Shown: piece after piece, positions 35,587 through 44,735 of the stretch
Layout of the letters: each line of letters starts with the position of its first letter
Numbering within the stretch: position 1 is the stretch's first letter
DNA from: Flammeovirga sp. SJP92
GTDB lineage: Bacteria > Bacteroidota > Bacteroidia > Cytophagales > Flammeovirgaceae
Length of the DNA: 64,000 nucleotides
Reading direction: 5' to 3'
Assembly: GCF_001583495.1 (NCBI RefSeq)
Contig: NZ_LQAQ01000018.1
Location: forward strand, 186,001 to 250,000
Notes under the pieces: model-generated
The model's input: only the letters and a program-made list of their open reading frames with translations
Database searches by the model: none
What the model was told of the DNA's origin: nothing
Made by a program: the position numbers and the translations under genes

Positions 35587-36702
35587 TTAGTTATAAATAA
35601 TTTTATTGAAATTTTTTATCAATTGTTGAATTATCCCAATTGTTATAGGCAGAAAAATACCTAAAAAGGTTGAACTATACATGAAATTATAAGGCCATGT
35701 ATTTAACTCACTAATTTCTTTGTCAATATTTTTTAGCTTTAAATAATAGTTATCTAAAAATTCAATTTCATCTTTGGTTGAAGACTCATTTGTATCTAAT
35801 GAAAACATAAAATCAGTCAAATATCTTAGCCTATTTCTTACTTTTATCAGTTCATTTACCTTATATTCTTTTAAAAGAACATGCAATTTTTTTACAGGTA
35901 CAATAAATACTATACCTGATAAAATAAATGGGAAAACTTTCCAAAAATGCATAATCGAATATACATATAAGTTTTTATCATCACTTTTCAAATTTACCCA
36001 TTCATAATGACCGATAAAAAAATATATCATCACTCCTATGATTATAAAATAAATTGCAAATACAAACAATATATTTCCAATAAATAATGTTCCTGCACAC
36101 TTATCAGGGTATAAGTAATCTAACTTCAACGTTTTTGCAAAAGATACTTTCTTTATCAATTTTACAATTACTATAGTAGCATTTACAGTTATCCCTCCAA
36201 TAAAACCAATTGAAAATATTTGAAAAAAAAATGTGCTGACTAAATAATAATCTTTATCAAATAGATATTTCACCCCAAATAAATAAGCAAAAAATACATT
36301 TATACAACCAAAAGAGAATGCAAAAAATAATGTCCTATTACCCAGAAAATCTTTTTTGTAGGTCTCATTTAAATCAGAATTATTTGCTTTTGTAAGATGG
36401 ATAAGGTTTGCTAAAAATCGCCTTAGTCTTTTTGTTGCACTTATCACTAGGTAAGCTCCTACAGAATTCATTGCTGATAAAAAGAAAGACATATCTTTTA
36501 TTATTAAATACTTAGTCGTCTCCTCTTCTAATACTGAAGCTATTAAGTGAAGTGAAAATAAAATTAGACCAAAAACCAAAGAGAATAATAGAGGATCCCA
36601 ATTCAGGTATCTTAAAAATTTTTCATAAAATGTTAGAATGTCAAAAGACAAATCATTTTCATCGTGAGCATTATTACTATTGAAAATTTCAATATTCCCC
36701 AT
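35587..36702 (-). CDS. Polytopic membrane protein of unknown function
   Basis: 371 residues, about eight hydrophobic helices (for example LLFSLVFGLILFSLHLIASV, TLFFAFSFGCINVFFAYLFG, STFFFQIFSIGFIGGITVNA, LFVFAIYFIIIGVMIYFFIG, FILSGIVFIVPV, and FLGIFLPITIGIIQQLI near the end) with charged loops and a helical region (EFLDNYYLKLKNIDKEISEL) before the last helix. Higher A/T than neighbours. No family recognised. Alone, with wide intergenic spaces on both sides, next to an IS30-type HTH gene; possibly acquired. Confidence 0.7.
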   Translation of the reverse strand: MGNIEIFNSNNAHDENDLSFDILTFYEKFLRYLNWDPLLFSLVFGLILFSLHLIASVLEEETTKYLIIKDMSFFLSAMNSVGAYLVISATKRLRRFLANLIHLTKANNSDLNETYKKDFLGNRTLFFAFSFGCINVFFAYLFGVKYLFDKDYYLVSTFFFQIFSIGFIGGITVNATIVIVKLIKKVSFAKTLKLDYLYPDKCAGTLFIGNILFVFAIYFIIIGVMIYFFIGHYEWVNLKSDDKNLYVYSIMHFWKVFPFILSGIVFIVPVKKLHVLLKEYKVNELIKVRNRLRYLTDFMFSLDTNESSTKDEIEFLDNYYLKLKNIDKEISELNTWPYNFMYSSTFLGIFLPITIGIIQQLIKNFNKIIYN

Positions 36703-37166
36703 TTTTTAGCTTAAAGTAAGAGTTAATTAGTCTTATTTATTATGAGAATTCACAAAATTTATTCCAACAAATAAAACTCTTATTACTAATGAATAATAAA
36801 GAAAAAAATAGCAAACATGATATGATTATTACAACATATGTCATTATAAATATCTCTATCATTTAGGGCCTTTAATAGAATTTATCACAGTTCGTTTTAT
36901 AAAGAATTTTCGAAATATGATAGACTTAAAAGAACAGTATTAAAAACTTATTTTTGTTTAAGAGAAAGAATGACTCATTTTTTAATTTATAATTCGTGAG
37001 TAAATGCGAAACCTACTCTCACATTCCAAAAAAACATAAAATGTCACCCCAAAATCATAATCATTCCCTCCTTTTTTATTGGGATGTCAATACAAACTCT
37101 CTATTAGCGTGAAAAATTGATTGGGAACTCTCTTGAAAAAGAGTAAAATGATATAGTTGTTCCCTT
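36703..37166. other. 464-bp intergenic region, nothing recognised
   Basis: A/T-rich spacer between two leftward genes. I looked for transposon ends flanking the HTH gene to its right and found no convincing inverted repeats. It presumably contains the promoter of the membrane protein gene. Confidence 0.4.
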
Positions 37167-37997
37167 TTAAGCGACGATTGAATACACTTCTCTCAGGATT
37201 ACAGGTAATATTACGTTCTCCGATAGCAGTGTTTTTATATTCTTCTGATTTTTTTTGACAGGTTGAAAAATAACTTCAGGGTATTCTATTAAAAGCTGAA
37301 AGTACTGCCAATCATTTTTAAAGTGGTAAAGCTTTGGCAGAGATAATCGAAGAGCATAAATGTGATACTTAAACCCTTTCTTTTGGAAAACAAATTTGTA
37401 TTTTCTTCTCTCTCTTGAACTATCGGAACGCCAAAAAATTTCACGGCGTTCAGCATATAAAAAATATTTGGAACGGAAAGTAAAAGAGGTTTTACTGGGT
37501 TTTGTTTTCGACATGCTTCCCACAACTTTCTTTCGGGTTTTAGCAAATTGATGGGCTGTTATGGCTTGATATTTTTGGTGCTTTGTATTTCTTTTTATCT
37601 CTCTATAGATAGTTGAAATATGTACGTTCAATGCTTCTGCAATCTTAGTTTTAGAAATGCCTGCATCCAATAATATTTGAAGGTATTTTCGATGAACAAT
37701 CGTCAGGTGAGGTTGCCTTTTCTCCAAAAGATCTAGTTCTAATTCAATTTCGCTGAGTTGGGCTATTAATAATAACCGGTTGGTTTCTAAAGCTTTCTTC
37801 ATTTCTGAAGACTGTTGAAGTGACTCCAATGAGGAAGTGATACTTTTCAAATCATTGTCCTTCTTTCTATATAAATACAATAGATTTTCTCTTTTACGCT
37901 CTTGTTCAGATGTAACATAAATGTCCAACTCATATTGAATGAGTTGTAATAACGTTTTTTGAGTGGCTGGAGATATCGTTTTGCAGTGAGCGTTCAT
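37167..37997 (-). CDS. IS30-type helix-turn-helix protein without transposase catalytic domain
   Basis: 276 residues. Residues about 1-95 are helical (coiled-coil-like). Residues about 98-140 form the HTH found at the N-terminus of IS30-family transposases: VHRKYLQILLDAGISKTKIA and ALNVHISTIYREIKRN. After it (about 150-276) there is a basic region (KYFLYAERREIFWRSDSSRERR) and no DDE motifs, while IS30 transposases need about 200 more residues of integrase core. So this is either a remnant or a domesticated DNA-binding protein; the frame is clean, which favours a maintained gene. No inverted repeats at its borders. Confidence 0.6.
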   Translation of the reverse strand: MNAHCKTISPATQKTLLQLIQYELDIYVTSEQERKRENLLYLYRKKDNDLKSITSSLESLQQSSEMKKALETNRLLLIAQLSEIELELDLLEKRQPHLTIVHRKYLQILLDAGISKTKIAEALNVHISTIYREIKRNTKHQKYQAITAHQFAKTRKKVVGSMSKTKPSKTSFTFRSKYFLYAERREIFWRSDSSRERRKYKFVFQKKGFKYHIYALRLSLPKLYHFKNDWQYFQLLIEYPEVIFQPVKKNQKNIKTLLSENVILPVILREVYSIVA

Positions 37998-38143
37998 TAA
38001 TTAATCTTTGGATAACATTATTTACGTTATATTAAAACTTAAAAGCTCTAATTCCAAATAAATAGCTTCGTTGTATTACAAATAAAAGAAAAATCATACT
38101 ATTTCTTCTTCAAAAAAATTACCAAACCTTGCTCTATTTTCCT

Positions 38144-38151
38144 TAACTTTG
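38144..38151 (+). promoter_or_regulatory. Predicted -7 element of first paralogous lipoprotein
   Basis: TAACTTTG matches TAnnTTTG, 62 bp before the start at 38214. No exact -33 TTTG at the right spacing. Confidence 0.4.
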
Positions 38152-38213
38152 CATTACATAAAAGAAGCAGACTGACTTTTATTTTTAAGTAATCTTATTA
38201 ATTTTTTTCATCA

Positions 38214-39953
38214 ATGTTTAAACAAAGCAAACTTCTCATTATAGGGCTACTCATCTCTATATTAGGCTCTTCTTGCGAACAAGAAGAAGTTCAAACCACC
38301 ATAGAAAATCTACCTACTCTAACGTTGGACTCAACAGGTTTTCTTAGAGGCACATCTACTCTACAGTTATCTATAGAAAAGGAAGATGACATAGAGGTAA
38401 CTGAGGTTATTTTCACTGCCAATGGACAATCACTTAATGTCGATACAAAACAAGAAAATGGACAATGGCTCTTTACTTTTGATTCAAAGCAGTTGGAAGA
38501 GGGGTATCAGGAAATCACTTTTGAAGCCTTACTTGCCAGTGAAAAAAAATTACCACAGAGTTCCGTAAAAGAATCTTTTGAGATTGAGGTGGATAATTAC
38601 CTTCCAACATACCTAGTAAGAGCTGGGTTTGTCACTGACAAAAATTATCAAGGTCATCTCAGGGATAGATATGAAAGTCAGGAAACAATTATGTTCTTTG
38701 ATAAAAATCAAGAACCTATATCTGAACCCATCTATTTGAATGATTTTGCAGGGGAATTAAAAATACTAATCCCTGAAGACAATCGTGATCAAGTTTTCTA
38801 CAAAGGCATTTTATATTCATACATCAATGAATATAAAATTGAACTATATACAACAAATAAACTTGATTATTGTACATTAAATTATACTGAAGTTCTTTCA
38901 CAATCCACTGAATTAAATACTGAATACAACCGTAAAAGAATTCAGGATAGAAAAACAGTAACAGTGGCCTATCCAAATAATTCAATAACTGTTAGTAGTT
39001 TCAGATCCCAAGAAATGGGCTATACTTTTGAAACTATTAATGGTATAAATTATTATACTTTAGTTCTAAATGAATATGATGATCAACACAACCAACAATA
39101 TACTAGTATTGACTATTTTTATCTCAAACATTATGAAACCAACAAAAGTATATCAATTCTAACAGAAATAATGAACGATGGGGATACATTAATGATAACA
39201 GAAGAAGATATTCTCAATTCACCCGCGCAAACTATTATTACAACCTCAACTCCACCTGACGAAAGACTTTACTATTACCTTTATTTCACCATCAACGGTA
39301 AAAACTATTTTGATTATATTTATGAAGAATATGATGACGAGGGAAATTCCTTTGTAAGAATACCTTCTGCTTATTATAATGTTCCAGATATAGATATAAA
39401 ATATTGTGTTTTTAATCGTAAATATGAACAAAATGGGTATAGTGAAATCAATACATTGATAGAAGACCCATCTAATAAGAACTTTAATATTCCCTACCCA
39501 ATTAACTACCTCAACCATACTCTTAATGGTAGTGAAATATCAATTGCCACCACAAATGAAATTGATGAAAACTATTTTAAAAGAAGCGGAGTAACTTATA
39601 CTATCTCAAATCCTGAAGAAAAAGTGAACTATATATATCGTCAAAGTGTACTATCTTACTTGGAGGAAGAATTGAAATTCGACTTTTCTAAAATACACAA
39701 ATCATTTTTAGAAGCACACAATGGAAAATTCCAGAAGGTAGTAAATAGCACTGTGAACTATAGAGACTATACTTTAGGGAATACAAAAGGAGGAATTACT
39801 CAACCTTACTTCTTGATGAAGAATACTATTTACGAAAACTCTAATACAAGAATGAACGGTCCTTACACCATAACTGAAATGGACAGGCAATATCATGAGC
39901 GACAAATAGAGCATGACTTAAGAGAAAAAGGTGTTACAATACATTACAAATAG
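38214..39953 (+). CDS. Tandem surface lipoprotein paralog 1
   Basis: 579 residues. Lipoprotein signal with Cys21 (LGSSC) followed by EQEEVQTT; an acidic stretch right after the Cys is the kind of signal that sends lipoproteins to the cell surface in Bacteroidota. Residues about 30-130 form an Ig-like module (VTEVIFTANGQSL, WLFTFDSKQLEEGYQEITF). The C-terminal part is beta-rich with landmarks shared by the two downstream paralogs: ILIPEDNRDQ, SISILTEIMNDGDTLMITEE, LKFDFSKIHKSFLEAHNGKF and YENSNTRM. Monocistronic with its own terminator. Function unknown; ligand binding or adhesion is a guess. Confidence 0.85.
   Translation: MFKQSKLLIIGLLISILGSSCEQEEVQTTIENLPTLTLDSTGFLRGTSTLQLSIEKEDDIEVTEVIFTANGQSLNVDTKQENGQWLFTFDSKQLEEGYQEITFEALLASEKKLPQSSVKESFEIEVDNYLPTYLVRAGFVTDKNYQGHLRDRYESQETIMFFDKNQEPISEPIYLNDFAGELKILIPEDNRDQVFYKGILYSYINEYKIELYTTNKLDYCTLNYTEVLSQSTELNTEYNRKRIQDRKTVTVAYPNNSITVSSFRSQEMGYTFETINGINYYTLVLNEYDDQHNQQYTSIDYFYLKHYETNKSISILTEIMNDGDTLMITEEDILNSPAQTIITTSTPPDERLYYYLYFTINGKNYFDYIYEEYDDEGNSFVRIPSAYYNVPDIDIKYCVFNRKYEQNGYSEINTLIEDPSNKNFNIPYPINYLNHTLNGSEISIATTNEIDENYFKRSGVTYTISNPEEKVNYIYRQSVLSYLEEELKFDFSKIHKSFLEAHNGKFQKVVNSTVNYRDYTLGNTKGGITQPYFLMKNTIYENSNTRMNGPYTITEMDRQYHERQIEHDLREKGVTIHYK
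38339..38503 (+). repeat. Near-identical 165-bp block shared with paralog 3
   Basis: 38339-38503 and 42111-42275 are collinear; 38339-38398 (60 bp) and 38421-38503 (83 bp) are identical to the other copy, with about six differences in the 22 bp between. The rest of the two genes is much more diverged, which points to recent gene conversion or a recombination. Confidence 0.85.
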
Positions 39954-40004
39954 TACTTAATTAACGCATCAATCATCATTAATAAAAAAGCATTTTTCAT
40001 TAAA

Positions 40005-40038
40005 AAAGTGGTCCTTTTCTTCAACAGAGGATCACTTT
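40005..40038 (+). terminator. Terminator-like hairpin after lipoprotein paralog 1
   Basis: AAAGTGGTCCT / AGGATCACTTT (one G-T pair), 12-nt loop, followed by a modest T content. Confidence 0.65.
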
Positions 40039-40112
40039 CAATTTCATAAACCTTAATATAAATGTCACTCTCTTTTCTACAGTAGTGGTCTATACTTATC
40101 ATTTTTCAAACT

Positions 40113-41819
40113 ATGGTCTTTCAAAACAAACTTTTGAGTATTGGGATGATTATCTCTTTACTATTCTCTTCTTGTGCACAAGAAGAAATTCAAACTACTT
40201 CTGAAAATCTACCTACCCTGAAATTGGAATCAACAGAGTTCCTTAGAGGAAACTCTACATTAAGCATCACCACAGAGAAGCGTGATTCTATGTCAATTCA
40301 TAATATCATATTATCTGTCAATGGGAAAACACTTGATCACGTTTCAAAACTTGAAAATGACCAATGGAAAGTAACTTTTGATTCAAAGCAATTAGAAGAT
40401 GGGTTTCAAGACATTACATTTGAAGCTTTATTATCCAGTGAGTTTGCATTACCTCAGACTTCTGTTAAACAATCTTTTGAGATTGAAGTGGATAATTACA
40501 TAGAACCTTACTTTGTAAAAGAAGGGCTTATTGATAGTTTAAATTATGACAATGGTGGTATTAGTAAAAGTAATGCGGAAGAAACCGTTATATTTCTTGA
40601 CCAAGATCAAAACCTGATTGGAGAACCTTTGTACTTGAACAACTTCTCTGGCAATGTCAAAATTCTTATCCCTGAGAACAATAGAGATAGAACTTTCTAT
40701 TCTGGAAAAGCATCATCTCATAGATTAACTTTTTATAATTATCCGAACAATATTCATTTTGAAGAAGCTGCTGTCATTCGATATTCAAAAGTTCAATCTA
40801 ATAGTACTATTATTAAAGATTATTACACATCAATAAATTTTGATAAAGAATACGACACCAAAAGTGTAACAATTGGATTTCCTACAGATTTAGACAGATA
40901 CCTTGTAAAAAACTATGACCATATTAATAACTCTGTAGTTATGAACGAGGATAATGATATGAAGTATATTTCATTTAAAATAAATATAAATGAAAGTAGT
41001 ACATACCCCAATGCTTTTAGAGCATATCATTTCAGCTTAGAGAAAAGTATTCATATTCTAACAGAACTTATGAATGACGGAGATACAATTATTTTTAACA
41101 AAGAAGATATTCTTAATCAACCTGACGAAGATGAAATTAATTATCCTAAACCTAACGAAAGCCAATCCATACGCTACTTTCAAATATTAGAACTTGAAGA
41201 AAAACAGTTTATTAGATATTCTAATACTTATGAATACGTTGGAGATAAAGTATTAGAAAAATTTACATCAACCTACTTCAATGCTCCTTCCATAAAAATA
41301 AAATATTTGGTTGAAAAGCGTAACATTGAAGAAGATGGCATTTCAGAAAAAGAAACTATTATAGATAAGATTACGGATTCATATGATGAACCATACCCGC
41401 TTAATTATATAAAATATACTCATAACCAAGGTTCTGTATCCGTATTACCCAATGATGTTTTGGAAGGTAAATATTATAAACAAGCTACTATTGATTATTC
41501 TTTTACTCAAAAAAATAACCAATATCGTTCTTATCAAGCTGTGTCAAATAACCAACAAAATGAGTTTGTGTTTGATTTCTCAAAAATTGATAATTCATTC
41601 TTAACTGCTCATGGAGGTAAGTTTAAAGTACTTTTTGAGAAACCTATACAATTCAAAGAGTTTTCATATTTATCATTAACTGATGCTACATTTCAAAATA
41701 GATTTTATATGAGAAAAAAAGTATATGAAAATTCTAATACTCGAATGACAATAGATCATTCTAATGCAGAAAGGAGTCTATCAAACAGGTATGATGACTT
41801 TGACAAACCAATTCAATAA
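40113..41819 (+). CDS. Tandem surface lipoprotein paralog 2
   Basis: 568 residues. Same layout as paralog 1: signal with Cys21 (LFSSC) then AQEEIQTT, Ig-like module at about 30-130 (LPTLKLESTEFLRGNSTL, WKVTFDSKQLEDGFQDITF), then the diverged beta-rich region with ILIPENNRDR, SIHILTELMNDGDTIIFNKE, FVFDFSKIDNSFLTAHGGKF and YENSNTRM. Its N-terminal region is clearly homologous but does not have the near-identical DNA block seen in paralogs 1 and 3, so it is the older diverged copy or escaped conversion. Own hairpin terminator downstream. Confidence 0.85.
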   Translation: MVFQNKLLSIGMIISLLFSSCAQEEIQTTSENLPTLKLESTEFLRGNSTLSITTEKRDSMSIHNIILSVNGKTLDHVSKLENDQWKVTFDSKQLEDGFQDITFEALLSSEFALPQTSVKQSFEIEVDNYIEPYFVKEGLIDSLNYDNGGISKSNAEETVIFLDQDQNLIGEPLYLNNFSGNVKILIPENNRDRTFYSGKASSHRLTFYNYPNNIHFEEAAVIRYSKVQSNSTIIKDYYTSINFDKEYDTKSVTIGFPTDLDRYLVKNYDHINNSVVMNEDNDMKYISFKININESSTYPNAFRAYHFSLEKSIHILTELMNDGDTIIFNKEDILNQPDEDEINYPKPNESQSIRYFQILELEEKQFIRYSNTYEYVGDKVLEKFTSTYFNAPSIKIKYLVEKRNIEEDGISEKETIIDKITDSYDEPYPLNYIKYTHNQGSVSVLPNDVLEGKYYKQATIDYSFTQKNNQYRSYQAVSNNQQNEFVFDFSKIDNSFLTAHGGKFKVLFEKPIQFKEFSYLSLTDATFQNRFYMRKKVYENSNTRMTIDHSNAERSLSNRYDDFDKPIQ

Positions 41820-41828
41820 AAAAATAAA

Positions 41829-41861
41829 AAAAGCGATTTTCTTCCTCTAGAGATCGCTTTT
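41829..41861 (+). terminator. Terminator after lipoprotein paralog 2
   Basis: AAAAGCGAT / ATCGCTTTT stem, 15-nt loop, T run after. Confidence 0.8.
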
Positions 41862-41985
41862 CTTCACAGAAAAAATAAGTTCAATTTGTTATTCCATCTT
41901 CTGTTCCTCAATTTTGTAATACATCGATAGAAACATCAGGCTTCTTTTTTTCTTATGCGATTTAAATCTTATAATTTTTTCAACG

Positions 41986-43698
41986 ATGATCAAACATAAC
42001 AAACTATTGATTATTGGGATTATTATCTCATTATTTCTCTCTTCTTGTACACAAGAAGAAGTTCAAACTACCATAGAAAATCTTCCAACACTAAGGTTAG
42101 AATCAAAAGATTTTCTTAGAGGCACATCTACTCTACAGTTATCTATAGAAAAGGAAGATGACATAGAGGTCACTGAGGTGATATTTACCGCTAATGGACA
42201 ATCACTTAATGTCGATACAAAACAAGAAAATGGACAATGGCTCTTTACTTTTGATTCAAAGCAGTTGGAAGAGGGATATCATAATTTCACTTTTGAGGCC
42301 TTACTTTCTAGTGAAAAAGAATTGCCACAGAGTTCTGTAAAAGAATCTTTTGAGATTGAGGTAGATAATTATTTACCTACTTATCTGGTTGGTAGTGGTG
42401 TAATTGAAAGCTTTAACTATCAAGATTATTTTTATTCTGTAAAGAATACTGAAATCACATTGATGTTTTTAGATAAAAATCAAAACCCTATCTCTGATGC
42501 TTTTTATCTCAATGATTTTTCTGGAGAAATAAAGGTTTTGATACCTGAAGATAACAGAGATCAATACTTCTATCAATGCAGGGCTTTATCACGTACTGAT
42601 ACAAAAACATTTAACACTAATGAAGAAAGCGTCGCCTACGTTAGCTATATTGAAATCTCTTCTTCTAATACAGAAATAAATGATTTTTACAGCCAACAAA
42701 AACCCAAGCCTCAAAGGAAAGAAATTACAATTGGTTTCCCTTCCAACATCGAATCTTCTCTTGTTATCAATCATAGATCTGCAATTTTCTTTTATAAAAG
42801 AAATGAAGAGAATGATATGATCTATTTGACTTTTGATTTAGATACAAGAGAAACTTATGAAAGTCGTGATCACTACTTCTTTTTGGCAACCCATAAAGAA
42901 TTGGATAAAAGTATTTTTATTATGACTGAAATAATGAATGATGGGGATACAATTTCTTTTAACAAAGATGACATTAACACGCAACCTAAAGATGTAATAG
43001 TGAAATCCAATTTTCTTGAATTTAACCATACGCATTACTTCTTCTTTCAACACGCAATAGTAGATGGAAAAAGTTACTACTTCGATATTCCAATATACAC
43101 TGAAAAAAAAGTTGATAACAAATTCATTTATAGATATACTACTTCATACTTTAATGCCACACCATCCCAAATTGAATATTCTGTACAACAACATAATTAC
43201 AATATTGGCAAGGGGGAAATATCAAGAAGAACCTCAATTATTGCTGATGTTGCTAATAGTTTTAATGACACCTACCCCATTGAGTATCTTCTTTATGAAA
43301 ACAATAATTCTATTAATTCAATATTTCCGACTGACGCTGTTGAATATGAATACTCTCAAATAAATTTAAAGTATGAATCGGAATCAATTGCAGAAAGGTA
43401 TGTTCTATCTTTCAGGAAAGATACTATTGACTTTGATTTCTCTAAAACGGATAGTTTAATTGTAAATGCTCATAATGGCAAGTTTAAAGAGATCTATGAA
43501 GCACCTGTAAATTCAACAACTTTTACTATTGGCAACTTAGGAAACACATTAAAAGATAGTTCTTTTTATATCTCAAAAACAGTATATAAAAATTCAATTT
43601 CTACCCCCATTAGAGCTTACTCTGATGACGAAATCCGTCGTAAACAAGAACTTGAACAAATACATTATTTAAAAGGCTTGAAGCTTTATCAAGACTAG
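41986..43698 (+). CDS. Tandem surface lipoprotein paralog 3
   Basis: 570 residues. Signal with Cys21 (FLSSC) then TQEEVQTT, Ig-like module nearly identical to that of paralog 1 in residues about 42-97, then a diverged C-terminal part that keeps VLIPEDNRDQ, SIFIMTEIMNDGDTISFNKD, IDFDFSKTDSLIVNAHNGKF and a YKNSIS motif in place of YENSNT. A strong bidirectional terminator follows. The three genes point the same way with 160-170 bp gaps, each with its own terminator, so they can be expressed separately. Confidence 0.85.
   Translation: MIKHNKLLIIGIIISLFLSSCTQEEVQTTIENLPTLRLESKDFLRGTSTLQLSIEKEDDIEVTEVIFTANGQSLNVDTKQENGQWLFTFDSKQLEEGYHNFTFEALLSSEKELPQSSVKESFEIEVDNYLPTYLVGSGVIESFNYQDYFYSVKNTEITLMFLDKNQNPISDAFYLNDFSGEIKVLIPEDNRDQYFYQCRALSRTDTKTFNTNEESVAYVSYIEISSSNTEINDFYSQQKPKPQRKEITIGFPSNIESSLVINHRSAIFFYKRNEENDMIYLTFDLDTRETYESRDHYFFLATHKELDKSIFIMTEIMNDGDTISFNKDDINTQPKDVIVKSNFLEFNHTHYFFFQHAIVDGKSYYFDIPIYTEKKVDNKFIYRYTTSYFNATPSQIEYSVQQHNYNIGKGEISRRTSIIADVANSFNDTYPIEYLLYENNNSINSIFPTDAVEYEYSQINLKYESESIAERYVLSFRKDTIDFDFSKTDSLIVNAHNGKFKEIYEAPVNSTTFTIGNLGNTLKDSSFYISKTVYKNSISTPIRAYSDDEIRRKQELEQIHYLKGLKLYQD
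42111..42275 (+). repeat. Near-identical 165-bp block shared with paralog 1
   Basis: Partner of 38339-38503; see that entry. About 159 of 165 positions agree by eye. Confidence 0.85.
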
Positions 43699-43722
43699 TG
43701 CATTGTAAATTAGTGATAAAAC

Positions 43723-43762
43723 AAAAAAGCGATCTCCTTCACAAAAAAGAGATCGCTTTTTT
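43723..43762. terminator. Bidirectional terminator, lipoprotein 3 / TrpF-like gene
   Basis: Perfect 14-bp stem AAAAAAGCGATCTC / GAGATCGCTTTTTT with a 12-nt loop between convergent genes. Its AGCGATC core recurs in the terminator at 41829-41861. Confidence 0.92.
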
Positions 43763-43781
43763 AATATCTAAAAGTCAGGAA

Positions 43782-44393
43782 TTAATCCCACTCGTCAGCT
43801 TCGATTGCTTCAATCACTTCTACCAATCCATCAAAAGTATTTACACCCACTGAAACTTCTGAACCGCCTTTTAGAGCGATACCTTCAGGGTTTACAGTTT
43901 CTAATACATCATTGATAGAGTTTTCGTCAAAACCACCTGCGATTAAGATTTTATATTCCTCTGTGAATGTTTTTAATTGCTTTAATGTTTCCTCAGATAA
44001 CGTTTCTTCAAACTCCAATTGGAACATTTCCACTTGTTGTTCCAGCATTGACATTTGCTGTTCGATTTCTGAAAGGTTATTTTCTACTTTAATTCTGAAA
44101 ATTAAAGGCTTTCCTAATTTCGATAAATCATTGACTAAAGCAGGATTGTCTGTCACTAAAACATCAATAGCTTCGTATTCCTCCAGGTTCACATCAGCAG
44201 ATTCGTATAATTCACCAGCGAATTTGATACCCGCTAACCAACTTGCAATTTCTTTAAACTTATCAGGAGACACATAACGTTTGTGTGATGCCTCAATGGG
44301 AAAGCCAATCAATTCTACTCCCATTCCTGCACAGTATCTTCCATCTCCTAAATTATCTACATCAGAAACAAAAACGCGTGTATTCAGTGCCAT
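43782..44393 (-). CDS. TrpF-like (phosphoribosylanthranilate isomerase-like) barrel lacking the catalytic Cys
   Basis: 203 residues, the normal TrpF length. The N-terminus aligns without gaps to the PRAI pattern K-I-C-G-x-T-N-L-x-D ... G-x-x-x-x-G-F: here FVSDVDNLGD then GMGVELIGF, so the catalytic Cys is Ser10 and the following Gly is Asp11. KRYVSPDKFKEI matches the SPRxVSPE block, and ILIAGGFDENSINDVLE with SEVSVGVNTFD matches the phosphate-binding end. The middle (about 105-145) is Glu/Gln-rich and lacks the usual active-site Asp context. Probably no longer a normal isomerase; a paralog with another role. Divergent from hisE. Confidence 0.75.
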   Translation of the reverse strand: MALNTRVFVSDVDNLGDGRYCAGMGVELIGFPIEASHKRYVSPDKFKEIASWLAGIKFAGELYESADVNLEEYEAIDVLVTDNPALVNDLSKLGKPLIFRIKVENNLSEIEQQMSMLEQQVEMFQLEFEETLSEETLKQLKTFTEEYKILIAGGFDENSINDVLETVNPEGIALKGGSEVSVGVNTFDGLVEVIEAIEADEWD

Positions 44394-44735
44394 ATCTTCA
44401 ATCGTTATTATTGGAAGTGTATTCCTGTTAGTGAATCCACTTGAATGTTATAATAAATTTATTTTTGCAAAGGTTGTAAAATTGATCGAAACCAAAAAGC
44501 CCCTTTCATAGTTTATTTCAAAAGGAACAATTTGTTCTCTTTTTTTAGGAGATCAATGGAGCCAAAATAGGTGGCGTTTATGAATAAAACATGTAATTAC
44601 TCTCTGCCGTATTATTTTTCCATTGATTCATAGGAGAATTTGAAATTCTGAAAAATAAAATCTGTACCTTTGCGCTTAAGAAAGAGTGTATTAGATTAAG
44701 ATTACACTAAGTTAACAAAACAATTACACGTTACT
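44394..44735. other. 342-bp divergent intergenic region TrpF-like / hisE
   Basis: Holds the hisE promoter (44639-44672) on the right. Nothing else recognised; the TrpF-like promoter on the other strand was not identified. Confidence 0.55.
44639..44672 (+). promoter_or_regulatory. Promoter of hisE
   Basis: TTTG (44639-44642), 22 bp spacer, TACCTTTG (44665-44672): a good match to the Bacteroidota consensus. The start codon follows 63 bp later. Confidence 0.7.

Noticed and set aside
37167-37997. Complete IS30-family insertion sequence
   Set aside because: Only the HTH part is present, the DDE core is missing and no terminal inverted repeats or target duplications are visible.
43064-43363. 99-residue ORF on the plus strand inside lipoprotein paralog 3
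   Set aside because: Frame-shifted within a fully open, well-supported lipoprotein gene; no start context or family features.
38214-43698. The three lipoprotein genes as fragments of one broken gene or pseudogenes
   Set aside because: Each has its own signal peptide, complete length and terminator, without frameshifts.
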